A DNA stretch of 64,000 nucleotides from Streptococcus suis (GTDB lineage Bacteria > Bacillota > Bacilli > Lactobacillales > Streptococcaceae), in the NCBI RefSeq assembly GCF_002960425.1, contig NZ_POIZ01000043.1, positions 1-64,000 of the forward strand. The letters run 5' to 3'. How positions within the stretch are numbered: position 1 is the first letter of the stretch; the number at the start of each line of letters is the position of its first letter. The translations under genes and the position numbers were made by a program. The notes beneath the pieces were generated by a model. That model ran no database searches and had not been told where the DNA came from. It saw nothing but the letters and a program-made list of their open reading frames with translations. Below, in pieces: positions 44,723-56,484 of the stretch.

Positions 44723-45972
44723 TCCTCTGTCCCCTCCATAAAGTAAACCGCCTGTAAATTTATCATTTTCCCAACGCGAATAATGTCTTCAGTTGACACT
44801 TCCTTTACAGCTTCTATCCATTCCATCCAAGTCAAGTTTCGCTCGCCTAAGCTAATTTGATTGTAAACCTGTTCTATCAAATTATTCTGTCTATCTTGAG
44901 CCAGTGTTGCTGAGTGAACGAGCATGTTCTTTGTCAACTCTAATTCATCTTCTGTAAACTTTCCACGCTTCAAATCAAGAATTTGCTTACTAATCAGCTT
45001 CATAACCTTTAAACGATCTCCACGATTGATGCCAGCATAAACCTTCATCATCCCAGAAAAGATAGTCACCTGACTTCCGATTGTATAAGCCAAACTCTCC
45101 TTCTCACGAATATTTACAAATAATTTCGAATGTGAAAAAGCTCCAAGTAGCCCATTAAAGACCATCAAGGCTGGATAATTTACATCATTGTAAAGGACCT
45201 GTAAATGATAGGCCATTTCTAAAATCGATTGCCTTGCCTGCTTTCTCTCAACTTTCTCTCTTGTAATATTTGAATACTCTTGTTGGTACTCCAACTCTAG
45301 TTTGGGCTTGCGATAGGTAAAATTAAATTGTTCAAATCTTTCTCGAACAAGGTCTTGATTTACGGTCCCAAGTACAAAAATATCAATCTTATCTACACGT
45401 AGCATGTTTCGATAGATTTTATATACCGACTCGGCTGTCTCTTTCTCAACCAAATCTAGGCGACTGACACGTGGAATTTGCAAGGCTGGGTCTTGATAAA
45501 ATAACTTGTTCACTTCGACATCCGCATGATAAAAATTATCCTCTACTTCAGACTCAAGAAAATTGATTAAATTCTTTTTCTCAACTTCAAAAATCTTCTG
45601 GTCAAACCCCTGACCTTGCTTTAGTGGACGAAACAGACAGGCATATAAAAAATCAAGAATGGCTCCTGTAATATCCTCATTATTGGGTAGATAGCTTGGA
45701 TTGGTATAGGAGATTGTAAAATCTACCATATGTACACGTCCACGTTTTGCAACCGATGTTGAAAAATGTGCCCCATATAGCTCTGCTAAGCGTCTACGCA
45801 TTGCCTGAGCGGAAGGATAATCCTGGTTCCCCATTTCAAGAATATTCGCTACTAATACACGTCCTGCAACCGTTGCCTCATTCATCTCAGCAGCAAAACG
45901 CACTTTAATTCTGTTTGTAGTAAACTGATCCGTTTCAATAAAATGCAAATCAATTCCTTCTTGTAATTTCAT
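44719..45972 (-). CDS. M16-family protein without the zinc motif (YmfF-like)
   Basis: 417 residues with the M16 fold: EGIDLHFIETDQFTTNRIKV at the start, NFLESEVEDNFYHADVEVNK, and the C-terminal insulinase-like domain. At the position of HxxEH it reads LVANILEMG, so it is probably catalytically inactive and serves as the partner subunit of the downstream YmfH-like enzyme. First gene of the seven-gene leftward operon that ends with ecfT. Confidence 0.87.
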   Translation of the reverse strand: MKLQEGIDLHFIETDQFTTNRIKVRFAAEMNEATVAGRVLVANILEMGNQDYPSAQAMRRRLAELYGAHFSTSVAKRGRVHMVDFTISYTNPSYLPNNEDITGAILDFLYACLFRPLKQGQGFDQKIFEVEKKNLINFLESEVEDNFYHADVEVNKLFYQDPALQIPRVSRLDLVEKETAESVYKIYRNMLRVDKIDIFVLGTVNQDLVRERFEQFNFTYRKPKLELEYQQEYSNITREKVERKQARQSILEMAYHLQVLYNDVNYPALMVFNGLLGAFSHSKLFVNIREKESLAYTIGSQVTIFSGMMKVYAGINRGDRLKVMKLISKQILDLKRGKFTEDELELTKNMLVHSATLAQDRQNNLIEQVYNQISLGERNLTWMEWIEAVKEVSTEDIIRVGKMINLQAVYFMEGTEE

Positions 45973-46045
45973 CTTCTTCCTCTTTCAAACATTGTACCTT
46001 CCATTATATCATTTTGTGATATAATATTCTGTAACGAGGTGACTT

Positions 46046-46429
46046 ATGGAATTTAAATTATTTAATGACTACATCACATTACAAGCATTATTAAAAACAA
46101 CTGGTATTCTCCATTCAGGAGGTGCCATTAAAGGATTTTTAGAAGAAAATACCATCCTTTTCAATGGAGAAGATGAAAAAAGACGTGGTAAAAAAATCCG
46201 TATCGGAGATGTTATCACACTCCCAGACCACAACACCAGCATCACAATCGTCGCTCCTAGTGCAGAGGAAATCAAACAGCACCAAGAGGATCAAGCTGAA
46301 AAAGAACGTGTGGCTGCAATCGTTAAAAAGTTAAATCAAGAAAATAAAAAGAATAAGAAACAAGTAACCCCTACTAAAAAAAGTACAAAAAAAGCCGATA
46401 AGAAGCCTGTCCGCTTTCCTGGTATGTAA
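46046..46429 (+). CDS. yaaA: S4-domain protein YaaA
   Basis: 127 residues. An S4-like RNA-binding domain covers residues 1-75 ([38 protein letters not shown]). A Lys-rich tail follows that is longer than in many homologs. This gene precedes recF in many Firmicutes. Function is undetermined; ribosome association is suspected. GAGGTG lies upstream of the ATG, and recF starts 2 bp after its stop. Confidence 0.88.
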   Translation: MEFKLFNDYITLQALLKTTGILHSGGAIKGFLEENTILFNGEDEKRRGKKIRIGDVITLPDHNTSITIVAPSAEEIKQHQEDQAEKERVAAIVKKLNQENKKNKKQVTPTKKSTKKADKKPVRFPGM

Positions 46430-46431
46430 AC

Positions 46432-47526
46432 ATGTGGCTTGAAAGATTAGAATTACGGCACTTTCGCAACTACAGTCAACAAGATATTGAGTTCAACAAA
46501 GGACTCAATGTCTTTTTGGGTGAAAATGCCCAAGGTAAAACCAATATTTTGGAATCTATTTACTTTTTAGCCTTGACACGTAGCCACCGTACTCGAACGG
46601 ACAGGGACCTGCTCCAATTTCAAGAAAAAGAGCTGTCTATTTCTGGTTTACTCCATCGTACAAATGGTAAAGTACCACTTGACATCCACTTGACAGAAAA
46701 GGGACGAATTACCAAGGTTAATCATCTCAAGCAAGCCAAACTATCCAACTATATAGGGCATATGAATGTAGTCCTCTTTGCACCAGAAGATTTACAGCTG
46801 ATTAAAGGTGCGCCTGCTCTGAGAAGAAAGTTCATCGATGTCGAGCTCGGTCAAATCAAGCCACTCTACCTCTCTGATTTGACTAATTATAACCACACTC
46901 TCAAACAACGTAATGCCTACCTAAAATCCACTGACAAAGTAGACGAAACCTTTCTATCTGTACTTGACCAGCAACTAGCTGAATATGGCAGTCGTGTCAT
47001 CCAACATCGACTTGATTTCCTCAAAAAACTAGAGGAATTTGGAAACAGAAAAGTTCAGGAAATATCTGGCAGTCGGGAAGAACTGACTATCGAATATCAA
47101 ACCTCAATCGGATTGACAGATGATGTCAATTTAATTGACAAATTCTTGACAGAACTTGAAAAGTCTCGTAAACGTGATTTATTTAAGAAAAATACAGGAG
47201 TTGGACCACATCGGGATGATGTCGCTTTCTTTATAAATGGAATGAATGCCCATTATGGTAGCCAAGGTCAGCACCGCAGTCTCGTTCTATCACTCAAACT
47301 GGCTGAAATCGAGCTGATGAAGGAAGTCACAAGAGAATACCCAATTCTACTCTTGGACGATGTTATGAGTGAGCTGGATAATAATCGCCAAATCAAACTA
47401 CTAGAAACTATTACGGATACGATTCAAACATTTATTACAACGACATCTTTAGACCATTTACATAGGCTACCAAATAGTTTAAAAATCTTCCATATTGAGT
47501 CTGGTAAGGTTACGGAGTCGGAATAA
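46432..47526 (+). CDS. recF: DNA replication and repair protein RecF
   Basis: 364 residues. Walker A is GENAQGKTN, with the conserved DNA-contact stretch [19 protein letters not shown] at the start. The signature [20 protein letters not shown] and Walker [14 protein letters not shown] lie near the C-terminus. It loads RecA at gapped DNA as part of RecFOR. In streptococci recF lies away from dnaN but still near the origin, as here. Confidence 0.96.
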   Translation: MWLERLELRHFRNYSQQDIEFNKGLNVFLGENAQGKTNILESIYFLALTRSHRTRTDRDLLQFQEKELSISGLLHRTNGKVPLDIHLTEKGRITKVNHLKQAKLSNYIGHMNVVLFAPEDLQLIKGAPALRRKFIDVELGQIKPLYLSDLTNYNHTLKQRNAYLKSTDKVDETFLSVLDQQLAEYGSRVIQHRLDFLKKLEEFGNRKVQEISGSREELTIEYQTSIGLTDDVNLIDKFLTELEKSRKRDLFKKNTGVGPHRDDVAFFINGMNAHYGSQGQHRSLVLSLKLAEIELMKEVTREYPILLLDDVMSELDNNRQIKLLETITDTIQTFITTTSLDHLHRLPNSLKIFHIESGKVTESE

Positions 47527-47580
47527 CGGGTGTTTACAAAAATCTTTACAAATTTGTCAACTTTGTTTACAACATAGCAA

Positions 47581-47601
47581 AGACCCTGTCAATCAGGGTC
47601 T
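47581..47601. terminator. bidirectional terminator between recF and guaB
   Basis: AGACCCTG (47581-47588) pairs with CAGGGTCT (47594-47601); T-rich sequence follows on both strands. Confidence 0.85.
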
Positions 47602-47610
47602 TATTTTTGT

Positions 47611-49122
<1,512 letters not shown>

Positions 49123-49145
49123 CTATCGCTACAATTATTTTATTT

Positions 49146-49173
49146 ATGATAACATTTTGAAATCATTTGTCAA
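49146..49173 (-). promoter_or_regulatory. guaB promoter
   Basis: Minus strand: -35 TTGACA (49173-49168), 16-bp spacer, -10 TATCAT (49151-49146). Confidence 0.65.
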
Positions 49174-49283
49174 ATATTATTCGCATTAAAACAGGGAATA
49201 ATAAAAATTCAGAAAATTCTTTACCACTTCCTTTTAGAAATTCGAACGTTTGGTTTTTACTTTATTATAAAACAAATGAAAAA

Positions 49284-49306
49284 AGCAACGTTTTTTAAAC
49301 ATTGCT
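49284..49306 (-). terminator. terminator of trpS
   Basis: AGCAACGTT (49284-49292) pairs with AACATTGCT (49298-49306) with one wobble; TTTTTT follows on the minus strand. Confidence 0.75.
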
Positions 49307-49321
49307 CTTCCATCGTTAACC

Positions 49322-50356
<1,035 letters not shown>

Positions 50357-50375
50357 TCATCTGATAATTTTCATA

Positions 50376-50590
50376 AAAAAAGCCCACGCACAGAAACTGT
50401 GCAAGGGCGTCAAGGACACGGTACCACCTTACTTAGGAGAACATACTCCCATCTCTATGCACATAAGGCCTGCTAGCCGAATCCTTATTGGTTCGAATTC
50501 ATTATAAAATCAGTCCATTCACCAATCACCATTACCTGTTTACAGCGACCACAAGCTCTCTAAAAATGGAAGATTACCTACTCTTCTGAT
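50376..50590 (-). promoter_or_regulatory. T-box riboswitch (tRNA-Trp) in the trpS leader
   Basis: The T-box sequence AAGGTGGTACCGTG (plus 50417-50430 as complement) is followed by a terminator hairpin GCCCACGCACAG/CTGTGCAAGGGC with a T run (plus 50376-50410). The specifier region contains GAATGGAC, whose TGG triplet (50517-50515) matches tryptophan. Uncharged tRNA-Trp should stabilise the antiterminator. Confidence 0.9.
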
Positions 50591-50598
50591 TGAACTCT

Positions 50599-50627
50599 AT
50601 TATATCTTTTAAAAAATAGAAAGTCAA
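50599..50627 (-). promoter_or_regulatory. trpS promoter
   Basis: Minus strand: -35 TTGACT (50627-50622), 17-bp spacer, -10 TATAAT (50604-50599). Confidence 0.8.
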
Positions 50628-50706
50628 TACTTCCAAGCCTTGACGATAAGCTGGATTTTAGGGATAATAGAAGTTGCATTCTATGATATTCAAATAAGGA
50701 GAAGCT

Positions 50707-51579
50707 ATGAAAGAACGGATCAAAGATTTTGCCTATGTAACTTTGGGTTCCATTATCATGGCTGTTGGTTTTAACAGTCTATTTTTAGAGAATAATATTG
50801 TTTCTGGAGGAGTTGGAGGTCTTGCTATAGCACTCAATACGCTCTTGGGCTGGAATCCTGCTGATTTTGTTCTCTACTGCAACATTCCTTTGCTCATTAT
50901 TTGTTGGGTGTTTCTAGGAAAGTCTGTCTTTGTTAAAACAGTTTACGGCGCTATCATTTATCCATTTTGCATCAAGTTGACAGCAGGTTTACCAAGCTTG
51001 ACAGAAAACCCTTTGCTTGCTGCTATTTTTGGAGGGATTATTCTTGGTTTTGGGCTTGGACTTGTCTTCCTAGGAAACTCTTCTACCGGTGGTACAGGTA
51101 TCCTCATTCAATTTATCCATAAATACACTCCTCTCTCTCTAGGAGTAACAATGGCTATCATCGACGGAATAATCGTCGGACTAGGTTTTATCGCTTTTGA
51201 CCCAGATACTGTCATGCACTCCATCATTGCCCTTATGACCATTACTTACATTGTCAACCGCATGATGTCCGGTACCCAATCATCTCGAAATGTCATGATT
51301 ATTTCTCAAAAATCAAGTCAAATCAAAGACTACATCACAAAAGTTGCTGATCGCGGTGTAACAGAACTTCCAATTATCGGTGGCTTTACAGGGGTGGACA
51401 AGCGTATGTTGATGACTACCATCTCTATTCCAGAAATGCAGAAACTGGAGACAGCGGTATTAGAAATTGATGAAACTGCCTTTATGGTTGTTATGCCTGC
51501 GAGTCAGGTGCGTGGACGTGGCTTCAGTTTACAGAAAGACCACAAACACTACGATGAAGATATCTTGATTCCAATGTAA
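50707..51579 (+). CDS. YitT-family membrane protein (second copy)
   Basis: 290 residues. Five or so membrane segments (about 10-180) include the family stretch FNSLFLENNIVSGGVGGLAI and LVFLGNSSTGGTGILIQFIH. A C-terminal DUF2179 domain (about 195-285) ends with DETAFMVVMPASQVRGRGFS. It shares architecture with the protein at 10556 but diverges in sequence. Function unknown. GGAGAAGC precedes the ATG. A repeat element begins directly after its stop. Confidence 0.87.
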   Translation: MKERIKDFAYVTLGSIIMAVGFNSLFLENNIVSGGVGGLAIALNTLLGWNPADFVLYCNIPLLIICWVFLGKSVFVKTVYGAIIYPFCIKLTAGLPSLTENPLLAAIFGGIILGFGLGLVFLGNSSTGGTGILIQFIHKYTPLSLGVTMAIIDGIIVGLGFIAFDPDTVMHSIIALMTITYIVNRMMSGTQSSRNVMIISQKSSQIKDYITKVADRGVTELPIIGGFTGVDKRMLMTTISIPEMQKLETAVLEIDETAFMVVMPASQVRGRGFSLQKDHKHYDEDILIPM

Positions 51580-51741
51580 CGTCATTTAGTTTATCTTTTA
51601 TTACGTCGTTAACTCGCTTTGCCGTACTACACGAATGTTACTTACTATCGTAAGTATGATTTCCAACCTTCAATAGTCCACTGGACTATTGAAGCTATCT
51701 GCAACTTGTTGCCTAGTACTAAAAGCAAACTAAAAGACTAT
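51580..51741. repeat. long relative of the 13.7-kb palindromic element
   Basis: About 162 bp. The ends GTCATTTAGTTTATCTTTTA and AAAGCAAACTAAAAGACTAT match the ends of the 13703-13807 element. Inside are two extra hairpins: ACTTAC-TATC-GTAAGT (51640-51655) and the perfect 12-bp CTTCAATAGTCC-ACT-GGACTATTGAAG (51668-51694). Read on the minus strand, the interior resembles family B repeats (TTGGAAAT..., GTAGTAC). Confidence 0.8.
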
Positions 51742-51747
51742 AATTCA

Positions 51748-51776
51748 TTGAAAATTCAAGTTCTTTCTAGTACAAT
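51748..51776 (+). promoter_or_regulatory. promoter of the ABC-F gene
   Basis: -35 TTGAAA (51748-51753), 17-bp spacer, -10 TACAAT (51771-51776), just downstream of the repeat element. Confidence 0.65.
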
Positions 51777-51807
51777 AAAACTAATAGACAGAAATAGAGG
51801 AGAAACT

Positions 51808-53430
51808 ATGCTTACAGTATCAGATGTGTCGCTCCGCTTTAGCGACCGCAAATTATTTGACGATGTCAACATCAAGTTTACAGCAGGAAATACCTACGGA
51901 TTGATTGGTGCCAATGGTGCTGGTAAATCAACTTTCTTGAAAATCCTTGCAGGTGACATCGAGCCATCAACAGGTCATATCTCACTCGGTCCAGATGAAC
52001 GTTTATCTGTTCTTCGTCAGAACCATTTCGACTATGAAGATGAGCGCGTGATTGACGTTGTTATCATGGGGAATGAGCAACTTTACAGCATCATGAAAGA
52101 AAAAGATGCCATTTACATGAAGGAAGATTTTTCTGATGAAGATGGTGTTCGTGCCGCTGAATTAGAAGGTGAGTTTGCTGAACTTGGTGGTTGGGAAGCT
52201 GAAAGTGAAGCTTCACAATTACTCCAAAACCTCAACATTTCAGAAGACCTCCACTACCAAAACATGAGCGAATTGACCAACGGTGAGAAGGTCAAAGTTC
52301 TCTTGGCTAAGGCACTATTTGGTAAACCAGATGTTCTTCTTTTGGACGAGCCAACCAACGGTTTGGATATTCAGTCCATCAACTGGTTGGAAGACTTCCT
52401 GATTGACTTTGAAAATACGGTTATCGTCGTATCCCACGACCGCCACTTCCTCAACAAAGTATGTACCCACATGGCCGACCTAGACTTTGGAAAAATCAAG
52501 ATTTTCGTTGGTAACTACGACTTCTGGAAACAATCCAGTGAATTGGCTGCTCGTTTGCAAGCAGACCGTAACGCAAAAGCAGAAGAAAAAATCAAAGAGT
52601 TGCAAGAATTCGTTGCCCGTTTTTCTGCCAATGCCTCAAAGTCTAAGCAAGCCACTTCACGTAAAAAGATGCTGGATAAAATCGAATTGGAAGAAATTAT
52701 CCCTTCTAGCCGTAAGTATCCATTTATCAACTTCAAGGCAGAACGTGAGATCGGTAATGACCTCTTGACTGTTGAAAACTTGAAAGTTGTCATCGACGGT
52801 GAAACAATCTTAGACAATATCAGCTTTATCCTGCGTCCAGGTGACAAGACTGCTCTCATTGGTCAAAATGACATTCAAACGACTGCTCTTATCCGTGCTC
52901 TTATGGGCGATATTGAATATGAAGGTACTGTCAAGTGGGGTGTCACTACTAGTCAATCCTACTTACCAAAAGACAATACTCGTGACTTCGATACAAACGA
53001 ATCTATCCTTGATTGGCTCCGTCAATTTGCCAGCAAGGAAGAAGATGACAATACCTTCTTGCGTGGTTTCTTAGGTCGCATGCTCTTCTCTGGCGATGAG
53101 GTTAATAAACCTGTCAACGTCTTGTCAGGGGGCGAAAAGGTGCGCGTGATGTTGTCAAAACTCATGCTTCTCAAATCAAATGTCTTGGTATTGGATGACC
53201 CAACCAACCACTTAGACTTGGAATCTATTTCCAGTCTGAACGATGGTTTGAAAACCTTCAAAGAGTCTATCATCTTTGCTAGCCATGACCACGAATTTAT
53301 CCAAACACTTGCTAACCACATCATCGTTATTTCAAAAAATGGCGTCATTGACCGTATTGACGAAACCTATGACGAATTCTTGGAAAACGCTGAAGTACAA
53401 GCTAAAGTACAAGAACTTTGGAAAGCATAA
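51808..53430 (+). CDS. ABC-F family ATPase (YbiT/YkpA-like)
   Basis: 540 residues with two ABC domains and no membrane segments. The first Walker A is GANGAGKST (34-42), with signature LTNGEKVKVLLAKAL. An interdomain linker rich in charged helices (about 240-310) follows. The second domain has signature LSGGEKVRVMLSKL and Walker B VLVLDDPTNHLD, but its Walker A is degenerate (GQNDIQTT, 352-359, without the lysine). ABC-F proteins act on ribosomes. This subgroup is housekeeping rather than a classical resistance factor. ATG 51808 has AGAGGAG; longer in-frame starts lie in the repeat. Confidence 0.9.
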   Translation: MLTVSDVSLRFSDRKLFDDVNIKFTAGNTYGLIGANGAGKSTFLKILAGDIEPSTGHISLGPDERLSVLRQNHFDYEDERVIDVVIMGNEQLYSIMKEKDAIYMKEDFSDEDGVRAAELEGEFAELGGWEAESEASQLLQNLNISEDLHYQNMSELTNGEKVKVLLAKALFGKPDVLLLDEPTNGLDIQSINWLEDFLIDFENTVIVVSHDRHFLNKVCTHMADLDFGKIKIFVGNYDFWKQSSELAARLQADRNAKAEEKIKELQEFVARFSANASKSKQATSRKKMLDKIELEEIIPSSRKYPFINFKAEREIGNDLLTVENLKVVIDGETILDNISFILRPGDKTALIGQNDIQTTALIRALMGDIEYEGTVKWGVTTSQSYLPKDNTRDFDTNESILDWLRQFASKEEDDNTFLRGFLGRMLFSGDEVNKPVNVLSGGEKVRVMLSKLMLLKSNVLVLDDPTNHLDLESISSLNDGLKTFKESIIFASHDHEFIQTLANHIIVISKNGVIDRIDETYDEFLENAEVQAKVQELWKA

Positions 53431-53432
53431 TA

Positions 53433-53455
53433 AAAAGGCGATTCATTCGCCTTTT
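53433..53455 (+). terminator. terminator of the ABC-F gene
   Basis: AAAAGGCGA (53433-53441) pairs with TCGCCTTTT (53447-53455), followed by CTTTT. Confidence 0.8.
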
Positions 53456-53466
53456 CTTTTAAATCT

Positions 53467-56046
53467 ATGAAAACAATCTTTAAAAAAAAATCTACTTATT
53501 ATCTCCTAGCCTTTTTGATACCTCTAGGCATTATTTCACTTGTCCTAGCCTTTCAAGGTATTTGGTTTGGTAGTGACACCACTATTTTAGCCAGTGATGG
53601 CTTTCATCAGTATGTTATCTTTAATCAAACTTTACGAAATACTTTACATGGGAACGGTTCTCTCTTTTATACCTTTACAAGTGGTCTAGGTTTGAATTTC
53701 TATGCCCTATCCTCCTACTATCTAGGCTCCTTCCTTTCCCCACTTGTATTCTTCTTTGATTTACAATCCATGCCCGACGCCCTCTATCTTGTCACTATTG
53801 TCAAGTTTGGATTGATAGGGTTGTCAACCTATTACAGTTTAAAAGGGATTTATCAAAAAATAGATAGCGTTTGGGCTCTTCTCCTGTCTACATCCTACTC
53901 TTTGATGAGCTTCTCTACCAGTCAACTAGAAATCAATAGCTGGCTAGATGTCTTCATCCTCATTCCTATTATCCTTCTCGGTCTACATCGATTGATGGAA
54001 GGAAAAAATCAAATTATTTACTATATAGCTTTGACCTGTCTATTTGTCCAAAACTATTACTTCGGTTACATGACTGCTATTTTTCTAACCTTATGGACGC
54101 TAGTTCAATTATCTTGGTTAGAGAAACAAAGAATAAAGATTTTTCTTAACTTTACAGTAGTGTCAATTCTATCCGCCCTTAGCAGTCTATTCATGTTGCT
54201 TCCTACATACTTAGACTTAAAAACGCACGGAGAGACCTTTACAAAGATTGTCAACTTAAAAACGGAAGACTCTTGGTATTTAGACTTTTTTGCTAAGAAT
54301 TTAGTCGGTAGTTTTGATACAACAAAATTCGGTTCAATTCCGATGATTTATGTAGGTTTACTACCAATTCTACTGACCATCCTATTCTTTACTTTGAAAG
54401 AGATAAAATGGCGTGTAAAGCTATCTTATGCTCTATTACTAGCAACCATTCTGGCCAGCTTCTATTTACAACCTCTCAACCTGTTTTGGCAAGGAATGCA
54501 TGCTCCAAATATGTTTCTCTATCGATATGCCTGGGTTTTATCTACTGTCCTCATCTATCTGGCTGCAGAAACCAGCATCCGATTAAAGCAGATTTCCCTT
54601 AAAAACTTCTATAGAGTAATTGCTTTTCTAACGCTAGGCTTCTTACTGACTTTTTTCTTTAGAGAACAGTACGCATTCTTAGAAGATGTCAACTTCTTAT
54701 TGACACTTGAATTTCTCATTCTATACAGTATTCTATTCTTACTCCTATTTCGTCACCGACTATCAGCTAAATGGATTGCTACTATTTTCCTACTCTTTGG
54801 GCTGTTTGAAATCAGTATCCATACACATTATCAGGTACAGGGATTATCTCAAGAGTGGCATTTCCCTAGTCGCTCCAATTATGAAGAAAAATTGACAGAT
54901 ATTGACAATCTTGTAAAGACTGCTACATCTGATAACACTAGTTTCTATCGTACTGAACGACTATTACCACAAACTGGAAACGATAGTATGAAGTATAACT
55001 ACAATGGTATTTCGCAATTTTCTTCTATCCGTAATAGAGCTTCTAGCTCAGTCCTAGATAAATTAGGTTTCCGTTCAGATGGAACCAACCTCAACCTCCG
55101 CTATCAAAACAATACAATTATCGCTGATAGCTTATTTGGTATAAAATATAATCTTGCAACCCTTGATCCAAATAAATTTGGTTTTTCACTTTATAAAAGT
55201 TCCGATACCATCAATCTCTATGAAAGTAGTTTTAATCAAGGTTTAGCTATTCTCACTAATCAAGTTTACAAGGATGTCAAGTTTACGAATCTCACACTTG
55301 ACAACCAAACCAATTTTCTCAATCAATTATCGGGACTAAATCATAAATATTACTACAGCATTCCAATTAGCTCTGTTCAAAATGCTACAGAGTTGGGAAA
55401 TCGCATCACTGTGAATAAAGCAAGTGAGGAAACGAATGCTAAGATTAGTTACACCTTAACAGTACCTGCAAATAGTCAGGTTTACCTCAATTTACCAAAG
55501 ATAACTTTTTCAAATGAAAATCATAAGAAAGTTGTCATCACTGTCAATAATCAGTCAAGTGAATTTACACTGGATAATGCCTTTTCTTTCTTTAATATCG
55601 GTAGTTTTTCAGAAGAACAGGTAGTCCAAGTTGACATCCATTTCCCTGAAAATAATCAAGTTTCCTTCGATAAACCACAGTTTTATCGTATTGATTTACT
55701 TGCTTTCCAAGAAGCTGCCACTGTTCTAAAAGAAAAGCAAGTGGTGACACAAGCTGAGGGAAATAAGGTAACTGTTGATTTTGAAACAGAGAATGAAGCA
55801 TCACTTCTTTTTACTCTGCCTTACGATAAGGGGTGGTCTGCAACTATTGATGGTAAGCCAGTAAAAATTCATAGAGCTCAAAAGGGCTTTATGAAAATCG
55901 ATGTCAAGCCAGGACAAGCACAAGCAATTCTTACCTTTACACCTCAAGGATTTTACCTAGGTTTCATTATTTCTATATGCGCTCTCATTCTTTTTACTAG
56001 CTACCAAATTTTTAAACACAAGTATACTAAAAACATCTCAGTATGA
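53467..56046 (+). CDS. YfhO-family polytopic membrane protein
   Basis: 859 residues. About a dozen membrane segments fill residues 10-465, with the family stretch LASDGFHQYVIFNQTLRNTL followed by FTSGLGLNFYALSSYYLG. A large extracellular beta-rich domain (about 470-825) ends with PYDKGWSATIDGKPVKI, and a last membrane segment lies near the C-terminus. YfhO proteins resemble GT-C glycosyltransferases and act in sugar decoration of lipoteichoic acid in Firmicutes; here that is inference. There is no good Shine-Dalgarno and the start is 36 bp after the ABC-F gene, so it may partly depend on read-through past the terminator. Confidence 0.85.
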   Translation: MKTIFKKKSTYYLLAFLIPLGIISLVLAFQGIWFGSDTTILASDGFHQYVIFNQTLRNTLHGNGSLFYTFTSGLGLNFYALSSYYLGSFLSPLVFFFDLQSMPDALYLVTIVKFGLIGLSTYYSLKGIYQKIDSVWALLLSTSYSLMSFSTSQLEINSWLDVFILIPIILLGLHRLMEGKNQIIYYIALTCLFVQNYYFGYMTAIFLTLWTLVQLSWLEKQRIKIFLNFTVVSILSALSSLFMLLPTYLDLKTHGETFTKIVNLKTEDSWYLDFFAKNLVGSFDTTKFGSIPMIYVGLLPILLTILFFTLKEIKWRVKLSYALLLATILASFYLQPLNLFWQGMHAPNMFLYRYAWVLSTVLIYLAAETSIRLKQISLKNFYRVIAFLTLGFLLTFFFREQYAFLEDVNFLLTLEFLILYSILFLLLFRHRLSAKWIATIFLLFGLFEISIHTHYQVQGLSQEWHFPSRSNYEEKLTDIDNLVKTATSDNTSFYRTERLLPQTGNDSMKYNYNGISQFSSIRNRASSSVLDKLGFRSDGTNLNLRYQNNTIIADSLFGIKYNLATLDPNKFGFSLYKSSDTINLYESSFNQGLAILTNQVYKDVKFTNLTLDNQTNFLNQLSGLNHKYYYSIPISSVQNATELGNRITVNKASEETNAKISYTLTVPANSQVYLNLPKITFSNENHKKVVITVNNQSSEFTLDNAFSFFNIGSFSEEQVVQVDIHFPENNQVSFDKPQFYRIDLLAFQEAATVLKEKQVVTQAEGNKVTVDFETENEASLLFTLPYDKGWSATIDGKPVKIHRAQKGFMKIDVKPGQAQAILTFTPQGFYLGFIISICALILFTSYQIFKHKYTKNISV

Positions 56047-56065
56047 ATGAATTACTGAGATGTTT
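56031..56065 (+). terminator. terminator of the YfhO gene
   Basis: A 13-bp stem (56031-56043 with 56053-56065) whose loop contains the stop codon, followed by TTCTTTTT. Confidence 0.8.
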
Positions 56066-56086
56066 TCTTTTTAATTTTAAAAAATA

Positions 56087-56108
56087 AAACCTTGATTTCT
56101 CAAGGTTT
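56087..56108 (-). terminator. terminator of the tRNA-Glu/tRNA-Asn transcript
   Basis: AAACCTTGA (56087-56095) pairs with TCAAGGTTT (56100-56108); the minus strand continues TATTTTTT. Confidence 0.75.
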
Positions 56109-56123
56109 CCTATGCTTTATCTA

Positions 56124-56196
56124 CTCCGCCAACAGGGCTCGAACCTGTGACATCATGATTAACAGTCATGCGCTCTACCGACTGAGCTATGGCGGA
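56124..56196 (-). tRNA. tRNA-Asn (GTT)
   Basis: 73 nt forming a cloverleaf. The acceptor stem is TCCGCCA/TGGCGGA with discriminator G. The anticodon loop reads CTGTTAA with anticodon GTT, and the T arm contains GGTTCGAGC. It is second in the minus-strand tRNA transcript. Confidence 0.96.
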
Positions 56197-56201
56197 AAGA
56201 A

Positions 56202-56273
56202 TAGTCCGTACGGGATTCGAACCCGTGTTACCGCCGTGAAAAGGCGGTGTCTTAACCCCTTGACCAACGGACC
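56202..56273 (-). tRNA. tRNA-Glu (TTC)
   Basis: 72 nt. The acceptor stem is GGTCCGT paired with ACGGACT (one G-U), discriminator A. The anticodon loop CTTTTCA gives anticodon TTC, and the T arm has GGTTCGAATCC. It is first in the minus-strand tRNA transcript. This tRNA is a substrate of MnmA and MnmG, encoded in this window. Confidence 0.96.
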
Positions 56274-56292
56274 ATTTTTCAGAACAATAACT

Positions 56293-56321
56293 AGTATAAT
56301 ACACCACCTATTTTTTGTCAA
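56293..56321 (-). promoter_or_regulatory. promoter of tRNA-Glu/tRNA-Asn
   Basis: Minus strand: -35 TTGACA (56321-56316), 17-bp spacer, -10 TATACT (56298-56293), the strong type expected for stable RNA. Confidence 0.8.
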
Positions 56322-56346
56322 CACTTTTTTAAAAATTTTTACCGTA

Positions 56347-56375
56347 TTGACAGAGTTAGTTGTTTAATGTACAAT
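56347..56375 (+). promoter_or_regulatory. promoter of tRNA-Arg
   Basis: -35 TTGACA (56347-56352), 17-bp spacer, -10 TACAAT (56370-56375), 12 bp before the tRNA. Confidence 0.8.
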
Positions 56376-56386
56376 AAAGTAGTTAA

Positions 56387-56460
56387 GGTTCCATAGCTCA
56401 GCTGGATAGAGCATTCGCCTTCTAAGCGAACGGTCGCAGGTTCGAATCCTGCTGGAATCA
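56387..56460 (+). tRNA. tRNA-Arg (TCT)
   Basis: 74 nt. The acceptor stem is GGTTCCA/TGGAATC with one G-U and discriminator A. The anticodon stem-loop TTCGC-CTTCTAA-GCGAA has anticodon TCT. The T arm is present with GGTTCGAATCC. It is a single-gene unit reading toward the origin, followed by a terminator hairpin. Confidence 0.96.
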
Positions 56461-56464
56461 TATT

Positions 56465-56484
56465 GACCTATCGTGAGATAGGTC
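56465..56484 (+). terminator. terminator of tRNA-Arg
   Basis: GACCTATC (56465-56472) pairs with GATAGGTC (56477-56484), followed by TTTTTTC. It overlaps the 3' end of the convergent yoaK-like gene and may serve it as well. Confidence 0.8.

Noticed and set aside
56092..56367. Open frames across the tRNA-Asn and tRNA-Glu genes on both strands
   Set aside because: tRNA sequence is fully explained by cloverleafs; the frames contain the T-arm motif in translation.
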